Assembly: GCF_030766935.1 (NCBI RefSeq)
Contig: NZ_JASERL010000012.1
Span: 245,249-309,248 of the forward strand
Length of the DNA: 64,000 nt
DNA from: Streptomyces sp. KL109B
GTDB lineage: Bacteria > Actinomycetota > Actinomycetes > Streptomycetales > Streptomycetaceae
Direction of reading: 5' to 3'
Positions 23,747 to 32,559 of this stretch are shown here, one piece after another. The notes under the pieces are model-generated. The model ran no database searches and was not told the DNA's origin. It was given only the letters and a program-made list of their open reading frames with translations. Every line of letters starts with the position of its first letter. The stretch's first letter is position 1. Made by a program: the position numbers and the translations under genes.

Positions 23747-25171
23747 CTACAGCAGCCCCGGCAGCGCCCGCAGGTTCTGCGCCAGCCCCTTCGTGGGAAT
23801 GGTCCCGTCGCAGAACACGAGGTTGCAGTGCGGGTTGGTGACCGCGTCGCTGAGCAGCACCGCCGGATCCAGGTAGTTCCTGGGGTTCACGTCCAGGTCG
23901 ATGGGGTCGCCGGGGTAGGGGCCCGGATCGTGGACGTGCGCGTCCTCGACGGCAGACATCAGGGCGCGGAAGAACGTCCACTGCATTTCGTCCGGTGCCG
24001 AACCGAGCAGAACGGGCGGGTCGAGGGCCAGGCTGCCGAAGTATCCCGTGGTGACCACCGTCATGTTCAGGCTGGGGATCATGATGGCCAGTTGGCCGCC
24101 CGTGCCGTTCATTTCGTAGGCGTCGGCAGGCGCCGAGGGGATCGCGTGGCGCCGCAAGGTCTGGGCCGTGGGAATGTCGGCTCCGGTGCACGGCTTTCCG
24201 CGGTTGGTCCAGAACAGCAGCCCGTAACAGCCGTTGGTTGCATGGGGCCGGCTGACGGCGGCGACGTACGAGGACGGGACGACCTGGGAGCCGTTCCAGC
24301 GCCCGTGGTTGCTCATCAGCAGGGCGAGGCGCGCGAGTTGAGGTGGCGTCAGGAAGAGGTGGGCGTAGCCGTAGGCGTTTCCCGAGCGGTCGCGCAACCA
24401 GAAGTAGCTTCCGCGCTCGATGCCGATCGGGCCGAACAGACGCTCCTGGGCGAAGTCCACGAGGTCCTGGTGGACGGCGCGCTGGACGACGTAGGCGAGC
24501 AGGGCCGGGCCGAGCTGGCTGTACTGGAAGGTGGTCCCCGGCTTGTGCACGAACGGCTGGGACAGCGCCTCCTGCGCGAGATGCGGATCGGTTCCCGTGG
24601 TGGCTGCCTCGGAGACGATGGACTGCCGCAGGCCGCTGGTCTGCGTCAGGAGCTGTCGTACGGTGATGGCGCGATGTGCCGCGTCGCCCCAGCCGGGGCC
24701 GGTGGGCAGGTGCCGGCCGATGGGGTCGTCGAGGCGCAACTCGCCCTGGCCGACGGCGATTCCGGTGAGCATCGACACGACCGACTTCGTCGCGCTCCAC
24801 AGATTGTTGTGCACCGCCCCGCCGACGGCTTCGAGCGGATGCGTGGCGACCAGACAGTTGTTGCGGAAGACCTGCACCGACAGGCGCAGCCGCGTGCTCA
24901 ACGTGGTGACAGCGGAGACGAGTCGGGCGGCGTCCAGGTTCTCCTGCGCTGGGGTGGCGGTGCCGAAGGGGTCCGAGGCCGATGGGGTGCCGCAGGTCTT
25001 CGGCGCGGTGGTGGCGGAGGCGGCAATGGGAGCGGAGGCGGCAGTGGTGGCGGGGGCGGCAGTGGTGGCGGGGGCGGCAGTGGTGGCGGAGGCCGTGGTG
25101 CTGCCGGGCCCCACCGCGACACCGGCCACCAGCGCGCACGTCAGGATGATCCGGCCCACCAGTCGTCGCAT
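23747..25171 (-). CDS. secreted serine hydrolase (beta-lactamase class C/DD-peptidase-like)
   Basis: A 474-residue protein starting at ATG 25171, which opens a signal peptide (MRRLVGRIILTCALVAGVAVG). A 40-residue Ala/Thr/Pro-rich stalk follows, then a serine beta-lactamase-like domain. The SxxK nucleophile motif is SATK, the second motif region is FQYSQLG, and the third appears as NGTGG. Many such secreted proteins are esterases or D-aminopeptidases rather than resistance enzymes. The longer open frame upstream of 25171 would hide the signal peptide, so it was rejected. It converges with the amidohydrolase operon. Confidence 0.82.
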   Translation of the reverse strand: MRRLVGRIILTCALVAGVAVGPGSTTASATTAAPATTAAPATTAASAPIAASATTAPKTCGTPSASDPFGTATPAQENLDAARLVSAVTTLSTRLRLSVQVFRNNCLVATHPLEAVGGAVHNNLWSATKSVVSMLTGIAVGQGELRLDDPIGRHLPTGPGWGDAAHRAITVRQLLTQTSGLRQSIVSEAATTGTDPHLAQEALSQPFVHKPGTTFQYSQLGPALLAYVVQRAVHQDLVDFAQERLFGPIGIERGSYFWLRDRSGNAYGYAHLFLTPPQLARLALLMSNHGRWNGSQVVPSSYVAAVSRPHATNGCYGLLFWTNRGKPCTGADIPTAQTLRRHAIPSAPADAYEMNGTGGQLAIMIPSLNMTVVTTGYFGSLALDPPVLLGSAPDEMQWTFFRALMSAVEDAHVHDPGPYPGDPIDLDVNPRNYLDPAVLLSDAVTNPHCNLVFCDGTIPTKGLAQNLRALPGLL

Positions 25172-25282
25172 CCTGACCGCTTCCTCGCACAGTTCGGCAG
25201 GCGGCCGTCCCTCGACCGCGGACCGGCCGAGCGTAAGGTGTGATGTGCACGTACACAAGTCCCGTACGCGGGAACGCAGTTG

Positions 25283-26866
25283 TCAGGGCAGCTTGTGGCT
25301 CTGGGTGATGTGTCGCACGTCGTAGTAGTGGGCGATGCACGAGGCCGGCCACTTCGCGCGCCCGCCGTGCCGGAACGGTTCGGTCATCCTGGCCAGCGGG
25401 AGCCGCTTGTACGGGAGGACCTCGCCGCCGGCGGCGGCCCGGGCGCGCATCGCGCGGTCCTGGCGGTCCCAGTCGTGCGCGTGGGCGGTGATGTCCGAGG
25501 CCAGACCCCCGAGCGACGCGGTGAGCGAGAGACAGACGACGGCGCACACCACACCACCCGCGGCCAGCACCGGAGTCGCCGACCGCACCCGGCCCCGGCC
25601 CCGGACCCCGCCCCGCACGACACACCCGGCGAGGGCGCCCACGTACACGAGAAGCAGGACGTAGAGCAGGAGGTAGTCGTTCCACAGGCGGGTCGAGGAC
25701 ACCACCGCCTTCCCGAAGACGGGATACGTGATCACCGTGCACACGTAGCCGGAGACCAGCAGTGTGCAGACCCAGGCAGTGGCCACCAGTACCTGGTTCC
25801 TGCCGGGGACGACGCGCCCCGCCGGGCCGGACACCAGCACACCGACGACGAGGCCGACCGCGAGCGCCCCCACGTACGGCCAGGTCGTGAGCACCGAGGC
25901 CATGATCTCGCCGAAGCCCCGCAAGGCCCCGAGCAGCGAGTCGGCCGTCAGTATCGTCGAGGCGTGCTTGCGCTCCCTGCGGCGCACCGAGCCGGGTGAT
26001 GTGTAGAGGACGAGGACGCCGATCGCCGTGCTCGCGATGCCGGCCCCGCAGCACACCCGCAGGAACCGGCGGCGCGCCGCGGGGAAGAGGCGGCCGCTGA
26101 GCAGCAGCGCACACGCGAGGGCGGTCGCGACGACGACGCTCGTCTCCTCCGAGAGCAGGCCAAGGGCGACGCCCGTGACGACGACCGCGAGCAGCGCCAG
26201 GACCTTCCCGCGCCGGGTCGCCGCCCGCAGCACCGGGACGGCGGCCGCGCAGGCGAACACCGGGGGCAGCGTGTGGGAGACCGCGGCGGCGGGCCAGTAG
26301 AACGTCTTGTAGGTGTTGGGCGAGCCGAACAGGAACAAGGCCGTCACCATGGCCGCCACCAACAGCGGCACCCCGCGCGGAACACGCAGCCGGGCGGCCC
26401 GCACGACCGCCGCGACGAAGGCCCACAGCAGCGCCAGTACGACGACCCCGCAGGCCGGCGCGAACCACCGCTGACCCGCCTCGCCGAACCGGGCATAGGC
26501 CCACACCAGAACGGCGTTGACGATCCGTCCGTTGTCGTGGAGGTAGAACTTGCCGACCATGGCGGGCAGTCCACCGTCGCGAACCACTGGAAGGAAGCAC
26601 CAGTCGTCGCCACCGGGGCGCACCCAGCGGGCGGTCCACGCCGCGAAGGCGAACACCGCCAGCGGCAGGAGCGCGAGCAGCCCCGGCGGCACGCGTGTCC
26701 ACCGGCCGCCCGGCTTCCGCTCTTCCGGTACGACACCAGTACCCCGGTCGCGAACGACCTCTTCCGGCGCGTGGACCACGGACTGCCGCCTTCCCATTGG
26801 CACCGGACGGAATATCTCCCGGCGCGAAGATACGTTTTGCAGTGTGCCGACAACCGGTTCCGCCAT
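25283..26866 (-). CDS. polytopic membrane protein, DUF6056-like
   Basis: A 527-residue integral membrane protein with about ten to twelve hydrophobic segments after a charged 50-residue N terminus. Early motifs WVRPGGDDWCFLP and FYLHDNGRIVNAVLVWAYARFG, plus SPNTYKTFYWPAAAVSHTLPP, look like the uncharacterised GT-C-like family DUF6056. Such proteins may be lipid-linked sugar transferases, but no reaction is established. It is divergent from the GT2-GtrA fusion, which suggests a shared envelope glycan role. The start could instead be ATG 26797. Confidence 0.7.
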   Translation of the reverse strand: MAEPVVGTLQNVSSRREIFRPVPMGRRQSVVHAPEEVVRDRGTGVVPEERKPGGRWTRVPPGLLALLPLAVFAFAAWTARWVRPGGDDWCFLPVVRDGGLPAMVGKFYLHDNGRIVNAVLVWAYARFGEAGQRWFAPACGVVVLALLWAFVAAVVRAARLRVPRGVPLLVAAMVTALFLFGSPNTYKTFYWPAAAVSHTLPPVFACAAAVPVLRAATRRGKVLALLAVVVTGVALGLLSEETSVVVATALACALLLSGRLFPAARRRFLRVCCGAGIASTAIGVLVLYTSPGSVRRRERKHASTILTADSLLGALRGFGEIMASVLTTWPYVGALAVGLVVGVLVSGPAGRVVPGRNQVLVATAWVCTLLVSGYVCTVITYPVFGKAVVSSTRLWNDYLLLYVLLLVYVGALAGCVVRGGVRGRGRVRSATPVLAAGGVVCAVVCLSLTASLGGLASDITAHAHDWDRQDRAMRARAAAGGEVLPYKRLPLARMTEPFRHGGRAKWPASCIAHYYDVRHITQSHKLP

Positions 26867-27008
26867 CTCGGCCCGAAATGTGTCGCCGTCACGAGCCTAC
26901 ATAGACACAGCCGTTCAGCCCTGCCTTCTTACCGTTATCTTGAGTTGATGCGTCATGGTGGTGCCGTGGTCGTAAAGGCCGCACTTCACACACCTGCTGG
27001 GGTGGCAA

Positions 27009-28502
27009 ATGGAAGCGTGTCAGGTCTCAGTTGTTGTGCCGTGTTTCAACGAAGAAGAGGTGATCCACGCATTTCACCGCGCACTCCTGGAAGTCCTGGA
27101 CGGGACGGGGCGAACCTTCGAGATCTGTTACGTCGATGACGGCAGCCGCGACACCACACGCGCCCAACTCCGGGCCCTCGCCGCCACGGACGAGCGCGTC
27201 CGCTACACCTCCTTCAGCCGGAACTTCGGCAAGGAGGCGGCCATGCTCGCGGGGCTGCGCATGTCACGCGGCGACGTCGTGGCCCTGATGGACGCCGACC
27301 TCCAGCACCCGCCCGGACTGCTGTGCCGCATGCTCGAACTGCGACAGCACGGCTACGACCAGGTCGTGGCCCGCCGGGACCGCTCCGGCGAGGGCGTGCT
27401 GCGCAGGGCCGTCAGCTCGGCGTACTACCGGGCCATGGGGCGCTGCATGGACGTCGATGTCGTCGACGGCGAGGGCGACTTCAGGCTGTTGTCGCGGCGC
27501 GCCGTGCGGGCCGTGCTCGACCTGCCGGAGGCCAACCGGTTCTCCAAAGGGATCTTCTCCTGGATCGGCTTCGACACCGTCAGCTTCACGTACCACAACG
27601 TGGGCCGCGCCGCCGGACGGTCGAAATGGGGCGGCCGACGCCTGCTCAACTACGGAATCGACGGCCTCCTCTCCTTCAACAGCCGCCCGCTGCGCCTGGT
27701 CATCTACGCGGGGCTCGCGCTGGCGCTCGCGGCCTTCGCGTACGCGCTGTGGATCGCGGCGAACGTCGTCACGCACGGCGTCGACGTGCCCGGCTTCGCC
27801 ACGCTGCTGGTCGCCGTCGCGGCCCTCGGCGGCATCCAACTCGCCACCCTCGGCGTCATCGGCGAGTACGTCGGCCGGATCTATGGCGAGACGAAACGCA
27901 GGCCGCCCTACGTGGTGCGGGAGACCGAGGCGAGCGCCCACGGCACCGGAACGCCGCCGATTCCGGCCCCGACCCCGACCCTGGTTCCAGTCCCAGTCCC
28001 AGTCCCAGTCACAGTCCGGGTCCCGGTCCGGGAGCGCGACGGGCTGCGCACCTTTCGGCAGTTCGTCGTCTTCGGACTGATCGGAATCATCAACACCGCC
28101 GTCTACATGGCCGTTTACGCCTCCCTCAACCGCTGGATCCCGTATCTGATCGCCCACGTGATCGGATTCTCGGTCAGCGTCGTCGGCTCGTTCCTGCTGA
28201 ATACCTACATCACTTGCCGCACAAAGCCGACGTGGCGGGCCTTCTTCCGCTTTCCCCTGTCGAGCCTCGTGAACCTGCTATTCAGCGGCACACTCCTATT
28301 TCTCGGCGTGCACATGTTGGGAACGGGAAAGAACATCACGGCCCTCGCGGCGGGCATCCTCGCGACGCCCCTGTCGTTCCTGATCGCCCGCTGGGCCATC
28401 AATTCCGGTACCCGGCACGCCGTGCGGCAAGAGGTGGACCGGGCGACGGCATTCGACCGTTCCGCCGACCTTCCGAGGCAGGAGGAGCACCAGACTCTGT
28501 GA
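27009..28502 (+). CDS. GT2 polyprenyl-phosphate glycosyltransferase fused to a GtrA domain
   Basis: A 497-residue two-domain membrane protein. Residues 1-230 are a DPM1-like GT2 domain (VVVPCFNEEEVI, CYVDDGSRD, MDADLQHPP) that loads a sugar onto undecaprenyl phosphate. Two membrane helices follow (about 235-290). After a repetitive Pro/Val linker (about residues 320-345), a GtrA domain with four helices occupies residues 350-470 (FVVFGLIGIINTAVYMAVYASL, SFLLNTYITCRTKPTW). GtrA proteins are thought to flip the lipid-linked sugar. The fusion would couple loading and flipping in one protein. Confidence 0.88.
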   Translation: MEACQVSVVVPCFNEEEVIHAFHRALLEVLDGTGRTFEICYVDDGSRDTTRAQLRALAATDERVRYTSFSRNFGKEAAMLAGLRMSRGDVVALMDADLQHPPGLLCRMLELRQHGYDQVVARRDRSGEGVLRRAVSSAYYRAMGRCMDVDVVDGEGDFRLLSRRAVRAVLDLPEANRFSKGIFSWIGFDTVSFTYHNVGRAAGRSKWGGRRLLNYGIDGLLSFNSRPLRLVIYAGLALALAAFAYALWIAANVVTHGVDVPGFATLLVAVAALGGIQLATLGVIGEYVGRIYGETKRRPPYVVRETEASAHGTGTPPIPAPTPTLVPVPVPVPVTVRVPVRERDGLRTFRQFVVFGLIGIINTAVYMAVYASLNRWIPYLIAHVIGFSVSVVGSFLLNTYITCRTKPTWRAFFRFPLSSLVNLLFSGTLLFLGVHMLGTGKNITALAAGILATPLSFLIARWAINSGTRHAVRQEVDRATAFDRSADLPRQEEHQTL

Positions 28503-28511
28503 GACGTGAAC

Positions 28512-28541
28512 GGGGCCCCGGCCGCCGACTGCCGGGGCCCC
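28512..28541 (+). terminator. strong hairpin after the GT2-GtrA gene
   Basis: An 11-bp perfect stem (GGGGCCCCGGC with GCCGGGGCCCC) and an 8-base loop start nine bases after the stop codon. No T tract follows, as is typical in high-GC actinomycetes. Confidence 0.8.
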
Positions 28542-28823
28542 ACTCAGGACAGCGCCAAGGGAACAGTGGCTGTTACATGCATAGGGTGCTCGCCCCGCCT
28601 CGTCGACGGTGCGGCGTTGTAGCCGTCGGAATGGCCCGTTTCGGCCTATCTGTGCGGCTTCCGAAGGGTGTTCTCCGGTTGGACAATGCGGCCACCACGT
28701 CCTCGTTCGACGCATGGAGTGCGCCGCGAGGGTGGCCAGGTGGTTCGTCACACAACGATCGCGGGCGCGCTCGCCTCATCACCGCATCGACCACGGCGCC
28801 CGCAAACGAGGAGCTCGCTGACG
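28542..28823. other. intergenic stretch without a confident gene
   Basis: About 280 bases between the terminator and the next hydrolase. Open frames here are short, with no convincing codon bias or ribosome site. The last 60 bases, including AACGAGGAG before ATG 28824, must hold the promoter and leader of the hydrolase. Confidence 0.5.
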
Positions 28824-29501
28824 ATGGCTACGTATGTATTGATTCCGGGAGCAGGGACCAGCCCCTGGTACTGGCATCTGCTGGAGGCCGAACTGTGTGG
28901 GCGGGGCCATGACGTGGTGGCGGTGGACCTGCCGTGCGACGACGACTCGGCCGGGCTGGCCGAGTACGCCGACACGGTGGTCGACGCCATCGGCGACCGC
29001 ACCGGCCTGATCCTGGTGGCCCACTCCTTCGGCGGGTTCACCGCACCGCTGGTGTGCGACCGCCTGCCGGTGGACCTGCTCGTGATGCTCCAGGCGCAGA
29101 TCCCGGCACCGGGGGAGACCCCGGGCCAGTGGTGGGCCAACACCGGCTACGAGCAGGCCAGGCGCGAGCAGGACGAACGCGACGGCAGGCACCCCGACGA
29201 CGACACCGCCCTCTTCCACCACGACACCCCGCCGGAACTGGCCGCCGAGGCCGACAAGCACACGCGCACACAGTCGGCGACACCGTTCCTGGTGCCATGG
29301 CCGCTGGCCGCATGGCCGGACGTGCCCACGAAGTTCCTGCTGTCCCGCGACGACCGCTTCTTCCCAGCCGAGTTCATGCGCCGCATCGTGCGGGAGCGCC
29401 TGGGCATCACCCCCGACGAACTCCCCGGCGACCACTGCCCCATGCTCGGCCACCCCACAGAACTGGCCGACCGCCTGGAGTCGTACCGATCCGAGGCATA
29501 G
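28824..29501 (+). CDS. alpha/beta hydrolase
   Basis: A 225-residue hydrolase that starts MATYVLIPGAGTSPWYWH. The nucleophile elbow is LVAHSFGGFTA and the catalytic histidine lies in LPGDHCPMLGHP. It resembles the family of small esterases annotated near MenH and hydroxynitrile lyase-like proteins. ATG 28824 follows a GAGGAG by nine bases. The substrate is unknown. It converges with the small gene at 29503. Confidence 0.82.
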   Translation: MATYVLIPGAGTSPWYWHLLEAELCGRGHDVVAVDLPCDDDSAGLAEYADTVVDAIGDRTGLILVAHSFGGFTAPLVCDRLPVDLLVMLQAQIPAPGETPGQWWANTGYEQARREQDERDGRHPDDDTALFHHDTPPELAAEADKHTRTQSATPFLVPWPLAAWPDVPTKFLLSRDDRFFPAEFMRRIVRERLGITPDELPGDHCPMLGHPTELADRLESYRSEA

Positions 29502-29502
29502 C

Positions 29503-29826
29503 TCAACTACCCGCATCCGGCGCCCAGTTCCCCTCCTTGAGGTCCTTGAGGTCCCTGAGGCCGTCGAACATGGTCGTGACCTGACCGCGTGAGGTGAAGC
29601 CGAGACCGAGGGCTGCGTTCACGAGTTCGTCGACCGGGAGGGCCTGACCGTACGTGTGCTCGCGGGTGAAGCGCTCCGCGCCGAGCGCCGACATCGGACC
29701 GGCCTCCGTGCGGTGGTGCGCCTCGACCAGCCCCGGTGACCCCCACAGCAGCGTGCCCGCCGCGTGCCACAGGGGCGCCGCGCCGCCCAGGAGCCGGGCC
29801 CCGTGCTCGTACTTGCCCGGTGTCAC
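29503..29826 (-). CDS. small hypothetical protein coupled to an SDR
   Basis: A 107-residue protein, not recognised. It begins at GTG 29826 in a GTGA overlap with the SDR, and its codons are strongly G/C at the third position, so it is probably translated. It has no signal peptide. Blocks such as LVEAHHRTEAGPMSALGAERFTREHTYG and a C-terminal charged FDGLRDLKDLKEGNW can be seen. Coupling suggests a substrate-binding or partner role for the dehydrogenase. Confidence 0.55.
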   Translation of the reverse strand: MTPGKYEHGARLLGGAAPLWHAAGTLLWGSPGLVEAHHRTEAGPMSALGAERFTREHTYGQALPVDELVNAALGLGFTSRGQVTTMFDGLRDLKDLKEGNWAPDAGS

Positions 29827-30632
29827 CGCGGCGTGACCCGGAACTCGAAGGGCACCGCACCCGGGTCGACGACCGTGGTGCCACCGTCGACGGTGAGCGT
29901 GGTGCCGTTGACGTACGAGGAGTGCGGGCCCAGCAGCCACAGCACGGCCTCCGCGACCTCCCGCGCCTCGGCGGGGCGGCGCTGCGGGACGAGCGCGGTC
30001 ACCTGCTCGTAGGAATCCTCGACCCCGAGCCCCAACGGGCCGCCGAATTCCCGCATTTCCTCGTCGGCCATCCCGGTGCGCGTCCACCCCGGGCACACCG
30101 TGTTGGCGCGCACACCACGCGGCCCGAACTCGGCCGCGAGCGTCGTCGTCAGCATGGTGGCTCCGGCCTTCGACGCGGCGTACGCGGACATGCCGCCCGA
30201 CGCGCGCAGCCCGGCGATGGAGCCGACCGTCACGAACGCACCCTGGGATGCGACGAGTTGCGGCATTCCGGCGCGCGCGAGCAGGAACACCGACGTGAGA
30301 TTGGTGCGCAGCGTCGCGTCCCAGTCCTCGTCGCTGAGGTCGAGCACCCCGCCCGGACGCATCACCCCGGCGTTGGCGACGATGCCGTCGAGCCGTCCAT
30401 GGTCCCGTACGACATCGGCCACCAGGCCCTCGACCTGCTCGCGGGAGGTGACATCGGCGACGTAGGGCGTCGCTCCGCAGTCACCGGCGACTTTGCGCAG
30501 GGTGTCGGCCCGGCGCCCGCAGATGGCGACGCGGGCCCCGGCCGCGGCGGCCCGCACGGCGACGGCCGCGCCGATGCCGCTGCTGGCACCCGCCACGAGA
30601 TGCACGGGAGTCGAGGGTGCGGTGGGGTGCAT
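29823..30632 (-). CDS. short-chain dehydrogenase/reductase
   Basis: A 269-residue classical SDR. The cofactor motif is LVAGASSGIGAAVAVRAA, with NAGVMRPGG, an active-site serine in VGSIAGLRAS and YAASKAG (Tyr-x3-Lys). An Arg after the first beta-alpha unit (CGRRADTLRK) suggests NADP preference. The substrate is unknown. It is transcribed away from the YtcJ-like amidohydrolase, and the shared promoter region holds a palindrome at 30751. Confidence 0.85.
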   Translation of the reverse strand: MHPTAPSTPVHLVAGASSGIGAAVAVRAAAAGARVAICGRRADTLRKVAGDCGATPYVADVTSREQVEGLVADVVRDHGRLDGIVANAGVMRPGGVLDLSDEDWDATLRTNLTSVFLLARAGMPQLVASQGAFVTVGSIAGLRASGGMSAYAASKAGATMLTTTLAAEFGPRGVRANTVCPGWTRTGMADEEMREFGGPLGLGVEDSYEQVTALVPQRRPAEAREVAEAVLWLLGPHSSYVNGTTLTVDGGTTVVDPGAVPFEFRVTPR

Positions 30633-30750
30633 GTGTTCTCCGTGGTGGTGGTGATCGTGCGGGGCGGGAAGGGTGGGTTGTTTGGGGCCGTACGTTATGT
30701 GTGGCGCGATGCCCGCACAACCCTTGCCCGCGCGTTCCCGCCCTCCTAAT

Positions 30751-30764
30751 GTTTGACCTCAAAC
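30751..30764. promoter_or_regulatory. perfect palindrome GTTTGACCTCAAAC between divergent genes
   Basis: The dyad GTTTGA-CC-TCAAAC is exact. It lies 64 bases before the amidohydrolase start and about 120 bases before the SDR start. The form suits a dimeric GntR- or TetR-type repressor. No regulator gene is adjacent, so the binding protein is unknown. Confidence 0.55.
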
Positions 30765-30827
30765 GATCCGAGTGTCCGCCTGACCCACCTGACCCGTCGC
30801 ACCACGTCCCCTTCAGAGAGGTCACCC

Positions 30828-32525
30828 ATGTCCGAAACGGCCGAGCTGATCCTGACCGGCGGCGAAGTGCTCACCGTCGACTCGGAGTTCACCGTCGCGC
30901 AGGCCGTGGCCGTGCGCGGAAACCGCATCCTCGCCGTGGGGAGTGACACGGAGATCCGGGCGCTCGCCGGACCCGGCACCCGATCGCTCGACCTCGCCGG
31001 CCGCACCGTGCTGCCGGGCATCAACGACTCCCATCTGCACGGCGCTACATGGGGGTTGACCCGGCCACCGTTCGCGCTCGCCGTCGGGCACCCGGCCGTG
31101 CGGTCCATCGCGGACATCGCCGACGCGGTGCGGCGGGCCGCGGCCGAGACACCGGCAGGGGAGTGGATCACCGGCATCGGCTGGGACGTCGGGTACCTCG
31201 CCGAGTGTGTCGCCGACCCGGGGCGGCGCCCGCACCGCCTCGACCTGGACGCCGCCGCCCCGCACCACGCGGTCTGCCTGACCGACTTCTCCGGCCACAT
31301 GACCTGGGCGAACAGCAAGGCGCTCGAACTGGCCGGCATCGAGCGGGGTGTCACCGCGCCGCCCGGTGGTGTCATCGAGACCGACGCCGCCGACGTACCC
31401 ACCGGCATCCTCAAGGAGGCGGCACAAGCGGCCGTCCAGGAGCTGGTCCCGCCCGCGACCGTCGCCCAGCGCAAGGCGGCGATCCGGTCGGCGGTCGCAG
31501 CGCTGCACGCCGAGGGCATCACCAGTTACACCGAGCCGGGGCTCGGCCCCGGCGGCACCCGGATCCTCGGCGGCGGCCTCGGCACGGACTCGCTCGACGC
31601 CTACGTCGAGCTGGCCCGCGCCGGTGAACTGGCCGCCCGCGTCAGCGTGTTGCTGCTGCCCGCACCGATGGGCGGCTCGGCGGCCGACGTACGGGAGAAC
31701 CTGGCAGGGCTCGGAGTACCGGACGACGTGGCGGCCGACCGGCTCGCCGTCATCGGGGTCAAGGTGTTCGCGGACGGTGTGCCGCCCAACGAGACCGGCT
31801 GGATGAGCGAGCCCTACGCGGGCGGTGGCCGCGGCGCGCTCTGCGTCCACGGCTCCGACCCGGGCCTGCAACAGGCGGAGCTCGCCGAGATGGTGCGGAT
31901 CGCCCACGAGGCCGGGTACCAGCTGGGCGTGCATGTCACGGGGGACCGGGCGATCGACGCGGTGGTGGACTCCTTCGTCGCCGCCCACGACGCCCACCCG
32001 CGGCCCGACGCGCGCCACTACGTCATCCACGGTGACTTCGTGTCCGCCGCGAGCCTCAAGAAACTGGCCGCGCACGGCTACGGCGTGAACATGAACCCGG
32101 CCATCAAGTGGACCATCGCCGACCTGATGGACGAGGTCGTCGGCAAGGTGCGCTCCGACTACCAGTGGCCGGTCCGCTCCGCGAACGAGGCCGGTGTCGC
32201 GGTGTGCGCCAGCTCCGACGCCCCCATCACCGAGCCCAACTGGCGCCAGGGCGTCAGCGCGATGCTGCTGCGCGAGTCCAAGGCGACGGGCCGGGTGAGC
32301 GGCCCGGAGGAACGCGTCACCCTGGAAGTGGCCCTGCGCGCCTACACCGTCAACGCCGCCCGCCAGGACTTCGCCGAGTCCTGGAAGGGCAGCATCGAGG
32401 CGGGCAAGGTGGCCGACCTGTGCGTCCTCGGCGGCGATCTGCGCGCCACCGACCCGCACGACATCCCGGCACTGCCGATCGACCTCACGGTGTTCGACGG
32501 GGAGGTCGTCTTTGAGCGGGTGTGA
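30828..32525 (+). CDS. amidohydrolase, YtcJ-like
   Basis: A 565-residue enzyme of the YtcJ/LAF3 amidohydrolase branch. It starts with the small beta domain (ELILTGGEVLTVDSEFTVAQAVAVRGNRILAVG). The barrel carries DSHLHGATWGL, GVKVFADG, HVTGDRAIDAVVDSF, HGDFVSAAS and SSDAPITEPNWRQG. Members hydrolyse amides, formamides and ring lactams, but few have known substrates. It is divergent from the SDR and may share its regulation. Confidence 0.85.
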   Translation: MSETAELILTGGEVLTVDSEFTVAQAVAVRGNRILAVGSDTEIRALAGPGTRSLDLAGRTVLPGINDSHLHGATWGLTRPPFALAVGHPAVRSIADIADAVRRAAAETPAGEWITGIGWDVGYLAECVADPGRRPHRLDLDAAAPHHAVCLTDFSGHMTWANSKALELAGIERGVTAPPGGVIETDAADVPTGILKEAAQAAVQELVPPATVAQRKAAIRSAVAALHAEGITSYTEPGLGPGGTRILGGGLGTDSLDAYVELARAGELAARVSVLLLPAPMGGSAADVRENLAGLGVPDDVAADRLAVIGVKVFADGVPPNETGWMSEPYAGGGRGALCVHGSDPGLQQAELAEMVRIAHEAGYQLGVHVTGDRAIDAVVDSFVAAHDAHPRPDARHYVIHGDFVSAASLKKLAAHGYGVNMNPAIKWTIADLMDEVVGKVRSDYQWPVRSANEAGVAVCASSDAPITEPNWRQGVSAMLLRESKATGRVSGPEERVTLEVALRAYTVNAARQDFAESWKGSIEAGKVADLCVLGGDLRATDPHDIPALPIDLTVFDGEVVFERV

Positions 32526-32559
32526 CGGCTTCGAGCGGGTGTGACGGCCGGGGGAGCGC

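Noticed and set aside
20431..23841. 1136-codon open frame overlapping P450, ferredoxin, reductase and amidohydrolase
   Set aside because: It is a frame shadow of four well-supported genes and is composed almost entirely of Arg, Pro and Gly.
23700..26702. 1000-codon minus-strand open frame
   Set aside because: It crosses the serine hydrolase and the membrane protein in a shifted frame. Its composition is Arg/Pro-rich noise.
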